A stretch of DNA of 64,000 nucleotides from Sphingomonas sp. PAMC26645 (lineage in GTDB: Bacteria > Pseudomonadota > Alphaproteobacteria > Sphingomonadales > Sphingomonadaceae), in the NCBI RefSeq assembly GCF_004795835.1, contig NZ_CP039249.1:496001-560000 (forward strand). Reading direction: 5' to 3'. The notes beneath the pieces were generated by a model. The model was not told the DNA's origin and ran no database searches. It was given only the letters and a program-made list of their open reading frames with translations. This document shows positions 1 through 8,078 of the stretch, in pieces. How positions within the stretch are numbered: position 1 is the stretch's first letter; every line of letters begins with the position of its first letter. The position numbers and the translations under genes are program-made.

Positions 1-30
1 CAGTCTGGATCCCCGCCTTCGCGGGGAAAC
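1..30. repeat. right arm of a C-family palindromic repeat (cut by window edge)
   Basis: The first 30 bases match the distal arm of the palindrome family seen complete inside thiD (46510-46566): a CAGTCTGG spacer followed by a CCCCGCCTTCGCGGGG hairpin. The left arm lies outside the window. Confidence 0.6.
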
Positions 31-141
31 AAATCTGACGTCCCCGCAAGCGATAGCAGCGGACCGCCAAACTCTCCGCCGCCCCACCACAGAAACGTCG
101 CGCCATCCGCGCCGTTATGCCTCCGTAACAAAGGGGCGATC

Positions 142-957
142 ATGATTTCGGATGCGAATGCGACGTTGCTCGCCAAGCTCGGCTTTGCCGCGCGCGGGGT
201 GGTGTATATCCTCGTCGGGTGGTTCGCGGTCGATGCGGCGCTGCACGGCGGCGAGGTTGCCGACAACCAGGGCGCGATCGGGTCGATGGCGGGCGGACCG
301 CTTGGCCCCGTACTGCTGGCGGTCGTCGCGGCGGGGTTGCTCGGCTACGCGATCTGGCGACTGACCGAGGCCACGGCGAACCCGGAGCAGATCACGCGCG
401 ACGCCAAGGGCAGCCTCAGGCGGATCGGCCATGTCGTCAGCGGTATCGCGCATCTGATTCTCGCCTGGACCGCGACCCGGCTCGCACTCGATCTGGGCAA
501 GGGCAAGATCGCCGTCTCGCCCGGCGACGAGAGTGCGCGCGACTGGACCGCGTTGCTGCTCGACCAGCCCGCCGGCCGCCTCCTGGTCGGCGCGGTTGCG
601 ATCGGGATCCTCGTCGCCGCCTTCCAGCAGGCGCAGAAGGCGTGGCGCGGCGACTTCATCCAGGACCTGCGCGGCGACGCCCCTGCGCCCGGCTATGTTT
701 GCACGATGGGTCGAATCGGCTACGGCGCGCGGGCGCTCGTGTTCCTGATCGTCGCCGGGCTGTTCGGATTGGCTGCATGGACCGCACATGCCAGCGACGC
801 GGGCGGCGTGGCAGAGGCACTGGAACGGCTGCAATCGCAACCGGGCGGCAAGTGGCTGTTGGCGCTGACCGGTATCGGGCTGGCGCTGTTCGGTGCGTAC
901 AGTCTGGTCGAGGCGCGCTTCCGCCGAATCCATGTCGACCTGCCGGGTACCGATTAG
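142..957 (+). CDS. DUF1206 integral membrane protein
   Basis: A 271-residue inner-membrane protein built from three tandem DUF1206 units (about residues 10-75, 92-165 and 188-265). Each opens with a glycine-rich pair of helices (GFAARGVVYILVG, IGHVVSGIAHLILA, IGYGARALVFLIVAG), giving about six membrane segments in all. The family is widespread in bacteria and has no assigned biochemical function. The ATG follows a purine-rich AAAGGGGCGATC stretch, a plausible ribosome-binding site. The gene stands alone between repeat fragments, so context gives no clue to its role. Confidence 0.85.
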   Translation: MISDANATLLAKLGFAARGVVYILVGWFAVDAALHGGEVADNQGAIGSMAGGPLGPVLLAVVAAGLLGYAIWRLTEATANPEQITRDAKGSLRRIGHVVSGIAHLILAWTATRLALDLGKGKIAVSPGDESARDWTALLLDQPAGRLLVGAVAIGILVAAFQQAQKAWRGDFIQDLRGDAPAPGYVCTMGRIGYGARALVFLIVAGLFGLAAWTAHASDAGGVAEALERLQSQPGGKWLLALTGIGLALFGAYSLVEARFRRIHVDLPGTD

Positions 958-1123
958 AGCTTTCTTCTCTCCCATGTCCCCTCCCCGCTAAGGCGGGGGG
1001 GCCAACGATGGCGTTCTTAACCTTGGGCTCCCGCTCTCGCGGAAGAACGACAATGATAGCCAGTGGCAAAAAACCACGGGTGCATCAGGGTATCGTTAAG
1101 CCGCGGACGTTACGGAGATCGTC

Positions 1124-1498
1124 ATGTACACGATCAGCTTCGACGTCCCGACCAAGACACTCAACATCGTCACCGAGGGGTTCTGGTCGGTCGCGACGAC
1201 GGCGGCGTTCTCTGCGGAACTGCTAGCTCGGGGATCCGCAGCGCGGCTGTATCATGGCCGGTTCGTCGTGCTCGCCGACCTGCGCAAGGCCGCGATCCAG
1301 CCGTTGAAGGTCGTCGATGCGCTCGAAGCGATGATGCCCAAGGCGTTGAAGGTGACGTCGGCACCGATCGCTGCGGTCGTCGCGTCGCATTTGGCCAAGC
1401 TCCAGACCGAACGCTATCTGAAGGCCGAGAACTGCCGGACGTTCCTCGATATCGACGAGGCTAAGGCGTGGCTGGCCGGGGATCGTACCGCCACCTGA
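1124..1498 (+). CDS. STAS/SpoIIAA-like small protein
   Basis: A 124-residue soluble protein with alternating strands and helices. The opening (YTISFDVPTKTLNIVTEGFW), the central VLADLRKAAIQP and the C-terminal FLDIDEAKAWL resemble the SpoIIAA/STAS-like proteins of sphingomonads, which start with a strand-rich half and end with a helix containing DEAKAWL. There is no catalytic motif and no signal peptide. The ATG is preceded by ACGGAGATCGTC, a good ribosome-binding site. The function is unknown; the fold assignment is by eye. Confidence 0.7.
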   Translation: MYTISFDVPTKTLNIVTEGFWSVATTAAFSAELLARGSAARLYHGRFVVLADLRKAAIQPLKVVDALEAMMPKALKVTSAPIAAVVASHLAKLQTERYLKAENCRTFLDIDEAKAWLAGDRTAT

Positions 1499-1501
1499 CT
1501 C

Positions 1502-1996
1502 CTAGTCCTGCGAGGCCGTTTCCAGCAACGCCGCCTCGATCTCTTCGATCGTGATGCCGAACGCGCCGGCAAGCCCCGCCACCGACGCGCCGCGATCGGC
1601 GAGCGTGCGGATCCGCGCGGTGTCGACGATCGTCTTGTAGCTACGGGTGTCGCGGTCGGTCTTCGATTCCTCGCCGCTGCGCGCGAGCGCGCCCGAGCGG
1701 CGGCGTTTAGAAATCTTCAACGCCTCGACATCGTTGGTCGGCGGCGCATCGAGCCGCGCCTTGATCCGCTGATCCTCTTCGATACGCCGGCTTTCGCGGG
1801 CGCGTTCGCGTTCCTGGAACTGAAGATCGCGTTGTGCGGCACGCGATTCGGATCGCTGTTCGGACGCGGCAAGCCGTTCCTTCGCGCGCTGCTCGCGGCC
1901 ATTGGCGCGCTCTTCCGCCCGCTTTGCGGCACGGTCGGCGGCGCCCGGCGTGAGCGGTCCCGTTCCCCTGCCGCCGCTCGGCCAGCCGTCGGTCAT
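1502..1996 (-). CDS. charged coiled-coil protein with C-terminal helix-turn-helix-like segment
   Basis: Unrecognised 164-residue protein. The first 100 residues are dominated by Arg, Glu, Ala and Gln in a heptad-like pattern (RAAKRAEERANGREQRAKER) and should form a long helix or coiled coil. The last 45 residues read like a resolvase-type helix-turn-helix (RIRTLADRGASVAGLAGAFG followed by ITIEEIEAAL), which suggests DNA binding. The start at 1996 is preferred over the ATG at 2014 because AGGA lies seven bases upstream. It ends three bases from the stop of the convergent STAS-like gene. Role unknown. Confidence 0.6.
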   Translation of the reverse strand: MTDGWPSGGRGTGPLTPGAADRAAKRAEERANGREQRAKERLAASEQRSESRAAQRDLQFQERERARESRRIEEDQRIKARLDAPPTNDVEALKISKRRRSGALARSGEESKTDRDTRSYKTIVDTARIRTLADRGASVAGLAGAFGITIEEIEAALLETASQD

Positions 1997-2084
1997 TAGA
2001 TATCCTGTCGTCACCGGTACGCTACCCAGAGCGCGGAAGCGCTGCTAGGCGATGGCGGCGCGGGTGACCAGAGGCAGCCCTCAC

Positions 2085-2210
2085 GATCCTCCCCCGCCAG
2101 GGGGAGGTGTCGCCGCAGGTGACGGAGGGGGAGGACACGGAACAGCGGTTCGCGCGTGCCTCCCCCTCCGTCAGGCTGGCGCCTGCCACCTCCCCCTTGC
2201 GGGGGAGGAT
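2085..2210. repeat. A-family palindromic repeat, copy 1
   Basis: Two arms of about 45 bases, each a small hairpin (CCTCCCCCGCCAGGGGGAGG; CCTCCCCCTTGCGGGGGAGG) joined to a complementary CTCCCCCTCCGTCA segment, with a variable centre. Further copies lie at 18936-19060 and 55462-55588. The right end is only five bases from the stop codon of the downstream reductase gene. Confidence 0.85.
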
Positions 2211-2215
2211 TAAGC

Positions 2216-3304
2216 TCAGGCGTTGGCAGTCTCGAGCGCGGGGTAGTCGATGTACCCCTCGGGGCCCTGGCTGTACCACGTCTTCGCATCGTCCTTCGCG
2301 AGCGGTGCGCCGGTGCGCAGGCGCTCGGGCAGGTCGGGGTTGGCGATGAACGTGCGACCGAAAGTGATCGCGTCGGCATTGCCCGAATCGAGCTCGGCCT
2401 GTGCCTCCTCGACGGTCGTGTAGTCCGAGTTCACGATCAGCACGCCGTTGAACACCTTGCGGATCGCCGGGCTGAGCTTCGGCACGTCGGTCTTGCCGAA
2501 GGTGCCGTCGGGGCCGGGCTCGCGGAGTTCGAGGAACGCGATGCCGAGGTCGGACAGCGCCTTGGCAGCGGCGGTGAACAGCGCCTCGGGGTTGCTGTCG
2601 TCGACACCCTGTGAATCGCCGTTCGGAGACAGGCGGACGCTGACGCGGTCAGCCCATGCGACCGAGATCACGCGCTCGGCGACTTCGCGGAGCAGGCGGA
2701 CGCGGTTCTCGATCGAGCCGCCATATTCGTCGGTGCGGAAATTGGCGTTGTCGCGCAGGAACTGGTCGATCAGATAACCATTCGCCGCATGGATCTGCAC
2801 GCCGTCAAAGCCTGCCGCCAGCGCGTTCTTCGTTGCCAGCTCGTAGTCGGCCAGCAGGCGCGGAATCTCGTTGGTCTCGAGCGGACGCGCGACCTCGAAG
2901 TCCTTCTTTCCCTCGAACGTGTGCGCCTGGCCTTCGGTCGCGGTTGCCGACGACGACACGGGCTGGGTCTCGTACACCGACGAATGGCCCTGGCGACCCA
3001 TGTGCCACAGCTGCGCGACGATCCGGCCGCCGGCGGCATGGACCGAGTCGGTGACGGGCTTCCAGGCGGCGACCTGCGCATCGGTCCACAGGCCCGGCGC
3101 GAACGGCCAGCCGAGGCCCTCACGGCTGATGCCGGTGGCTTCCGAGATGATCAGGCCGGCGCTCGCACGCTGCGTGTAATACTCGACCATGATGTCGGAC
3201 GGCACCGCATCCCTGTCGGCACGCCCGCGGGTGAGCGGCGCCATGATGATGCGGTTCGGCGCTTCGACGGCACCAAGGGTAATCGGATCGAAAAGGCTAG
3301 GCAT
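2216..3304 (-). CDS. Old Yellow Enzyme family alkene reductase (NemA-like)
   Basis: A 362-residue FMN-dependent NAD(P)H oxidoreductase that reduces activated C=C bonds (enones, nitroesters or similar electrophiles) in the cytoplasm. It opens with LFDPITLGAVEAPNRIIMAPLTRGRA, typical of the family, and carries the substrate-binding HxxNGY motif (His172, Asn175, Tyr177) plus the NFRTDEYGGSIENR segment. The length is normal. The ATG has an AAGGAG ribosome-binding site. It is transcribed alone, divergently from the drug/metabolite transporter gene. The physiological substrate cannot be read from sequence; detoxification is the usual inference. Confidence 0.93.
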   Translation of the reverse strand: MPSLFDPITLGAVEAPNRIIMAPLTRGRADRDAVPSDIMVEYYTQRASAGLIISEATGISREGLGWPFAPGLWTDAQVAAWKPVTDSVHAAGGRIVAQLWHMGRQGHSSVYETQPVSSSATATEGQAHTFEGKKDFEVARPLETNEIPRLLADYELATKNALAAGFDGVQIHAANGYLIDQFLRDNANFRTDEYGGSIENRVRLLREVAERVISVAWADRVSVRLSPNGDSQGVDDSNPEALFTAAAKALSDLGIAFLELREPGPDGTFGKTDVPKLSPAIRKVFNGVLIVNSDYTTVEEAQAELDSGNADAITFGRTFIANPDLPERLRTGAPLAKDDAKTWYSQGPEGYIDYPALETANA

Positions 3305-3355
3305 GGGGGCTCCTTATTGGCCTGACGGGCGGAAGATAGGAGGCTACAGGGCGGC

Positions 3356-4363
3356 ATGCATCGCCCCGACCCGCAAAGATTATCTAGCGTGCCCGATACG
3401 CCGCACGGTTTGACGACGCCCAGTTCTGCACCAACCGCGCAAAGTGTTGCCGCGCCGGGACTTATCGCCTTCGCGGCATTGGTGGTGGCGAATGTCGCGC
3501 TGGCGTTCGGGCCGTGGTTCGTCCGTGCGACCGAGGTCGGCCCGGTGGCTGCGGGGTTCTGGCGACTGACGTTGGCGGTGCCGTTCCTGATCGCATTGGC
3601 AGTCCAGCAGGGCGCGCGGCCGACCCGGTTGAGCCGCGGCGTGTGGATCGGGCTGATCGTCGGCGGCGTGTGCTTCGCGGCCGATCTCGGTGCGTGGCAT
3701 CTCGGCATCCGGCGCACGACGCTCGCCAATGCGACTCTGTTCGGCAACGCGGCGACGCTGATCTTTCCGATCTACGGTTTCCTGATCGCGAAGACGTGGC
3801 CGACGCGGACTCAGGGATGGGCCTTAGTGTTGGCGGCGGCGGGGGCGGCGTTGTTGCTCGGGCGGTCGTATCAACTCGATGCGAAAAACCTCGTCGGCGA
3901 CCTGCTCTGCATCCTCGCGGGGCTGCTTTACACGGTCTATTTCATTCTGATGGCACGTGCGCGGGCGACGTTGGCGCCGCTCTCCGCACTGACTTTGTCG
4001 ACGCTGGCGGGGATCGTGCCGCTGCTCGTGTTCGCGCTGGCGATGGGCGAGCGGGTGATGCCGACGCACTGGGGGCCGCTGATCGGGCTCGCTCTGTGCA
4101 GCCAGGTGCTCGGGCAAGGCCTGATGATCTATGCGCTCGGCCGCTTCTCGCCGCTGGTGATCGGGATCGCGTTGCTGATCCAGCCGGTGGTCGCCGGCGT
4201 CGTGGGCTGGCTGGTCTATGGCGAGCGGCTCGGCGCGGCGGATCTGGTCGGCGTGGTGATGGTGGCGGTCGCGCTGGTGCTCGTCCGCCGGGGACCTTCC
4301 CCGGAAGTCCCCCTTGAAGACACGCTTGATACGCCTGATTTTGAACGGCAGGAGACGGTATGA
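3356..4363 (+). CDS. EamA/DMT-superfamily transporter
   Basis: A 335-residue inner-membrane protein with about ten hydrophobic helices in two EamA repeats (about residues 37-170 and 180-310). The second repeat ends in the family-typical LLIQPVVAGVVGWLVYGERL. Such proteins export or take up small metabolites; the substrate is not predictable. The ATG sits just after AGGGCGGC, and the first 35 residues are hydrophilic, so a GTG start at 3389 is also possible. The last codons overlap the start of the COQ9 gene (ATGA), so the two are co-transcribed. Confidence 0.88.
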   Translation: MHRPDPQRLSSVPDTPHGLTTPSSAPTAQSVAAPGLIAFAALVVANVALAFGPWFVRATEVGPVAAGFWRLTLAVPFLIALAVQQGARPTRLSRGVWIGLIVGGVCFAADLGAWHLGIRRTTLANATLFGNAATLIFPIYGFLIAKTWPTRTQGWALVLAAAGAALLLGRSYQLDAKNLVGDLLCILAGLLYTVYFILMARARATLAPLSALTLSTLAGIVPLLVFALAMGERVMPTHWGPLIGLALCSQVLGQGLMIYALGRFSPLVIGIALLIQPVVAGVVGWLVYGERLGAADLVGVVMVAVALVLVRRGPSPEVPLEDTLDTPDFERQETV

Positions 4364-5013
4364 CCCAGGACCTTACGCTCGACGAAATCCGCGCAAAGCT
4401 CGCCCCCGGCATCGCCGCCAACGCTGCGTTCGACGGCTGGAGCGACGCCGCGCGCGACATGGCCGCGCAGGCGGAGGGGATCGACACCGACATCGCCGCG
4501 CTCGCGTTCAAGGACGGCCCGGTCGACACGATCGACGCGTGGTTCGCGCATATCGACGGCGTCATGCTCGCCGCGGTGCCGCCCGAGCGGCTCGCGCTGA
4601 TGAAGGTCCGCGAGAAGATCACCGCGCTGGTCGAAGCGCGGCTCGACGCGACGTCGATCGATCGCGAATCACTGCGGCGCGCGCTGGCGATCCTCGCGCT
4701 TCCGCAGAACCTGGCGAAGGCGACACGGCTTGGCTGGCGGACGGTCGACACGATCTGGCGCGCGGCCGGCGACGTCGCGACCGACTATAATTACTACACC
4801 AAGCGGACGATCCTGCTCGGCGTGTACGCGTCGACGATCACGGTCTTCCTCGACGACGAAAGCGAAGGTCTGGCCGAAACGCGCGCGTTCCTTGGTCGCC
4901 GGATCAATGGGATCATGCAGTTCGAGAAGGCCAAGGCCGGGTTCCTCAAGCGCACCGAACACGGTTTCAGCCTGTCGCGATTCGTCGGCCGCCTGCGCTA
5001 TCCGACTGCCTGA
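4360..5013 (+). CDS. COQ9 family ubiquinone biosynthesis protein
   Basis: A 217-residue protein of the COQ9 family, a TetR-fold lipid-binding protein that in eukaryotes helps COQ7 hydroxylate ubiquinone precursors; alphaproteobacterial members are presumed to act likewise. Diagnostic stretches are LTLDEIRAKLAPGIAANAAF at the N-terminus, MKVREKI followed by ALVEARL in the middle, and DYNYYTKRTILLGVYASTIT, the conserved lipid-site region. The ATG is preceded by CAGGAGACGGT and overlaps the stop of the upstream transporter gene by four bases. Length is normal. Confidence 0.9.
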   Translation: MTQDLTLDEIRAKLAPGIAANAAFDGWSDAARDMAAQAEGIDTDIAALAFKDGPVDTIDAWFAHIDGVMLAAVPPERLALMKVREKITALVEARLDATSIDRESLRRALAILALPQNLAKATRLGWRTVDTIWRAAGDVATDYNYYTKRTILLGVYASTITVFLDDESEGLAETRAFLGRRINGIMQFEKAKAGFLKRTEHGFSLSRFVGRLRYPTA

Positions 5014-5122
5014 AGCCATCAACGCTCGGCTAAGTGTCTCTGTATTCTGACTTTCATCCGGATGGCGAGGCGTCGAGGCGGTCGTAACCCACGACGGTTA
5101 GGGCTTCCCTTCCCCGGGCGTT

Positions 5123-5135
5123 ACTGATAATCAGT
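5123..5135. promoter_or_regulatory. palindromic operator candidate upstream of feoA
   Basis: ACTGATAATCAGT is a perfect 6-1-6 palindrome ending six bases before the feoA ATG. It resembles the GATAAT/ATTATC units of Fur-type iron boxes. Its place over the expected ribosome-binding region would allow a bound iron regulator to block expression. The assignment is inference from position and sequence alone. Confidence 0.45.
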
Positions 5136-5141
5136 CGCATC

Positions 5142-5417
5142 ATGGACACTCGCCCCGATCGTTCCGTCAGCCTCGAAACGCTGCCTCGCAAGCAGCATGG
5201 CATCGTTGCCGCGATCGAATGGGCACGACTTGCCGATCCCGAGGCGCGCCGACTGCGCGAACTGGGCTTCGACGAGGGCGTCGATGTCGAGGTTCTCCAC
5301 CGCGCGACTCTGGGTCAGGGCCCGATCGCCTGCCGGATCGGCCGGATGACGGTTGCGCTCCGCCGCGCGGTCGCGGGCGCGATCCACGTCTCGCCAATGC
5401 CTGCCGCGGCTGAATAA
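5142..5417 (+). CDS. feoA: ferrous iron transport protein A
   Basis: A 91-residue SH3-like cytoplasmic protein of the FeoA family, an accessory factor that docks on FeoB. The core ARRLRELGFDEGVDVEVLHR is the family signature, followed by the GPIACRIGRMTVALRRAVAG half. Family members are usually 75-90 residues. It lies nine bases upstream of feoB in the same direction, so the two form the feoAB operon. A palindromic operator candidate covers the region just before the ATG. Confidence 0.93.
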   Translation: MDTRPDRSVSLETLPRKQHGIVAAIEWARLADPEARRLRELGFDEGVDVEVLHRATLGQGPIACRIGRMTVALRRAVAGAIHVSPMPAAAE

Positions 5418-5426
5418 TCCCATAAA

Positions 5427-7301
5427 ATGAATGCAGCACCGCTGGTTGCGCTGGTCGGCAATCCCAATGCCGGCAAAAGCGCGCTGTTCAACGCGCTCAC
5501 GGGTGCGCGCCAGAAGGTCGGCAATTATCCCGGCGTCACGGTCGAGCGGAAGGTCGGGCGGCTGATGCTCGACGACGGCCGGCCGATCGAACTGGTCGAC
5601 CTCCCCGGCGCATACAGCCTCGAACCGTCTTCCCCCGACGAGCGAGTCACGCGGGACGTCGTCACCGGCACGCAGGACGGCGAGCGCCTGCCCGACGCGC
5701 TGGTCGTCGTCGTCGACGCCGCCAATCTCGACAACCACCTCCGCTTCACGCTCCAGCTGATCGCCCTCGGCCTGCCGGTCGTCGTCGCGCTCAACATGGT
5801 CGATCTCGCCGAGCGCGACGGGCTGAAGCTCGATCCCAAGGTGCTCGAACGCGAACTCGGCGTGCCGGTGATCCCGACCGTCGCGGTGCGCAAGCGAGGC
5901 CTCGACGAGTTGAAGGCGGCGCTCTCCGGCATCGTCGTCAACGGCCCGATGCGCCTCCGCAAATCCGACGGCAGCGTCCAGGACGACATCGTCACGCTCC
6001 AGCGCCGCGCGCGCCAGATCGCGACGTCGGCGACCGTGTCCGAGACGCAGGTCCGCCGCTGGACGCACATGCTCGACGCGGTCGCGCTGCATCCTGTCGC
6101 CGGGCCGATCCTGCTGCTCGCGATCATGTTCCTGATGTTCCAGGCGGTGTTCAGCTGGGCACAGCCGTTCATGGACGCAATCGATGCGGGCTTCACCGCG
6201 TTGCAGGGCTTCCTGACAGCCGAACTGCCCGACTCGCTGCTCCGCTCGCTGCTGGTCGACGGCGTGATTGCCGGCGTCGGCGCGGTCATCGTGTTCCTGC
6301 CGCAGATTCTGATCCTGTTCCTATTCATCCTCGTCCTCGAAGCCAGCGGCTACATGGTCCGCGCGGCGTTCCTGATGGACCGGGTGATGGCGAGCGTCGG
6401 GCTGTCCGGCCGCGCGTTCATCCCGCTGCTGTCGAGCTTCGCCTGCGCAATCCCCGGCATCATGGCGACGCGGACGATCGACGACGAGAAGGACCGGTTG
6501 ACGACGATCCTGATCGCGCCGCTGATGACGTGCTCCGCGCGCCTGCCGGTCTACACGCTGATCATCGGCGCGTTCATCCCGAATACGCAGGTGCTGCCGT
6601 TCGTCGGGTTGCAGGGGTTGGTGATGCTCGGCCTGTACGTGATGGGCATCGTCGGCGCATTCGTCGCCGCGCTGGTGCTGCGCCGGACGGTGACCAAGGG
6701 CGTATCGTCGGGCTTCATGATGGAGATGCCCAAATACCAGTGGCCGCAGTGGCGCGACGTCGGCATCGGCCTGTGGAGCCGCGCGCAGATCTTCCTGAAG
6801 CGCGCCGGCGGCATCATTCTCACCTCGACGATCATCCTGTGGGTGTTGCTGAGCTTTCCCAAGCCGCCCGAACAGCCCGCTGGCGCGCCGAAGATCTCGG
6901 CGGTCGATTATTCGGTTGCGGGCCGCATCGCCAACGGCATCGCGCCAGTGTTCGCGCCGATCGGCTTCAACCGCGACATCGTCCTCGCGCTGATCCCGGC
7001 GATGGCCGCGCGCGAAGTCGCGGTCGCGGCGATCGGCACGGTCTATGCGATCGACGACCCCGACAGCAACCAGGGCGGCAAGGCGATGATCGAGAACCTG
7101 CGCGGTCGCTGGAGCCTGCCGACCGCGCTCGCCTTCCTGATGTGGTTCGTGTTCGCACCGCAGTGCATTTCGACCATCGCCGTCACCCGCCGCGAGACTA
7201 ATGGGTGGAAATGGCCCGCCTTCATGGTTGGCTATTTGTTCGCCGCCGCGTACATCATGGCGGGTATCACATACTGGCTGGCGGTAGCCGCTGGTTTGTA
7301 G
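5427..7301 (+). CDS. feoB: ferrous iron transporter B
   Basis: A 624-residue Fe(II) transporter of the inner membrane. The N-terminal G domain has the P-loop GNPNAGKS (11-18), the G3 motif DLPG (58-61) and the G4 motif NMVD (123-126). The membrane domain that follows (from about residue 215) has two Gate repeats, one containing SSFACAIPGIMATRTI and the other LIPAMAAREVAVAA. It is shorter than the E. coli protein because the C-terminal cytoplasmic tail is minimal, which is usual for this lineage. Encoded directly after feoA. The 160 bases that follow contain an imperfect long hairpin. Confidence 0.96.
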   Translation: MNAAPLVALVGNPNAGKSALFNALTGARQKVGNYPGVTVERKVGRLMLDDGRPIELVDLPGAYSLEPSSPDERVTRDVVTGTQDGERLPDALVVVVDAANLDNHLRFTLQLIALGLPVVVALNMVDLAERDGLKLDPKVLERELGVPVIPTVAVRKRGLDELKAALSGIVVNGPMRLRKSDGSVQDDIVTLQRRARQIATSATVSETQVRRWTHMLDAVALHPVAGPILLLAIMFLMFQAVFSWAQPFMDAIDAGFTALQGFLTAELPDSLLRSLLVDGVIAGVGAVIVFLPQILILFLFILVLEASGYMVRAAFLMDRVMASVGLSGRAFIPLLSSFACAIPGIMATRTIDDEKDRLTTILIAPLMTCSARLPVYTLIIGAFIPNTQVLPFVGLQGLVMLGLYVMGIVGAFVAALVLRRTVTKGVSSGFMMEMPKYQWPQWRDVGIGLWSRAQIFLKRAGGIILTSTIILWVLLSFPKPPEQPAGAPKISAVDYSVAGRIANGIAPVFAPIGFNRDIVLALIPAMAAREVAVAAIGTVYAIDDPDSNQGGKAMIENLRGRWSLPTALAFLMWFVFAPQCISTIAVTRRETNGWKWPAFMVGYLFAAAYIMAGITYWLAVAAGL

Positions 7302-7334
7302 GTGATGCACTGAGCGGACTCCAAATCCGTTCAA

Positions 7335-7408
7335 GGCGTAGGTCCTGGTCCTTCTCCCCAGAAGCGATCATCCCTTCCACCGGGTAATCTGCACCCAGGT
7401 CCTACGCC
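7335..7408. repeat. long inverted repeat between feoB and ssb
   Basis: The 14-base arms 7335-7348 and 7395-7408 (GGCGTAGGTCCTGG and its near-complement) pair with one mismatch around a 46-base loop. There is no T-tract, so it is not a classical terminator. Just upstream, 7315-7333 can form a small CGGA/TCCG hairpin with an ACTCCAAAT loop that looks like a tRNA anticodon arm. Confidence 0.5.
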
Positions 7409-7470
7409 GCTACCGTATATTCGTTCATGCTCGTCTGAGCAATCAAACCTTACTAGTGGAGTCCTGGTTC

Positions 7471-8073
7471 GTGGCAGGCAGCGTCAACAAGGTCATCATC
7501 GTCGGCAATCTGGGTCGCGACCCGGAGAGCAAGGCGTTCCAGAACGGCGGCAAGGTCGTCAATCTGCGCATCGCGACATCCGAGTCCTGGAAGGACAAGA
7601 TGTCGGGCGAGCGCAAGGAAAAGACCGAATGGCATTCGGTCGCGATCTTCAACGAAGGTCTTGCGAACGTCGCCGAGAAGTTTCTCCGCAAGGGCTCGAA
7701 GGTCTATATCGAGGGCGCGCTCCAGACCCGGAAGTGGCAGGACGCGCAGGGCCAGGACAAATATTCGACCGAGATCGTGCTGCAGGGCTTCAACAGCGTG
7801 CTGACGATGCTCGACGGTCCGAACGGCGGCGCAGGCGGTGGTGCAGGCGGCGGCGGCGGTAGCCGCGGCGGTGGCGACGACTGGGCCGGCGGCGGTGGCG
7901 GCAACGACTTCGGTGGCGGCTCGTCGGGCGGCGGCGGTGGTTACGGCGGCGGCGGCGGTGGTCGTGGCGGCAGCGCACCCTCGGGTGGCGGTGGCGGTGG
8001 CGGCGCACGCGGCGGCAGCTTCGGGCAGACCGGCGGCTTCTCGGACGATCTCGACGACGACGTGCCGTTCTGA
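7471..8073 (+). CDS. ssb: single-stranded DNA-binding protein
   Basis: A 200-residue SSB. The OB fold (about residues 1-110) begins [20 protein letters not shown] and includes the [12 protein letters not shown] and [11 protein letters not shown] strands. A glycine-rich linker spans about 115-185 and the acidic tip DDLDDDVPF is the docking peptide for replication and repair partners. The GTG at 7471 matches the family N-terminus and follows GGAG; a GTG at 7456 would add five residues. The linker is encoded by GGC/GGT-rich low-complexity DNA (about 7825-8010). The following kinase gene begins six bases after the stop. Confidence 0.96.
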   Translation: MAGSVNKVIIVGNLGRDPESKAFQNGGKVVNLRIATSESWKDKMSGERKEKTEWHSVAIFNEGLANVAEKFLRKGSKVYIEGALQTRKWQDAQGQDKYSTEIVLQGFNSVLTMLDGPNGGAGGGAGGGGGSRGGGDDWAGGGGGNDFGGGSSGGGGGYGGGGGGRGGSAPSGGGGGGGARGGSFGQTGGFSDDLDDDVPF

Positions 8074-8078
8074 TTGCC

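Noticed and set aside
984..1051. Possible further C-family palindrome after the DUF1206 gene
   Set aside because: Arms (near CCCCGCTAAGGCGGGG and CCGCTCTCGCGG) are too degenerate to call a full element.
7825..8010. GGC/GGT-rich low-complexity tract as a repeat array
   Set aside because: It encodes the glycine-rich linker normal for SSB proteins.
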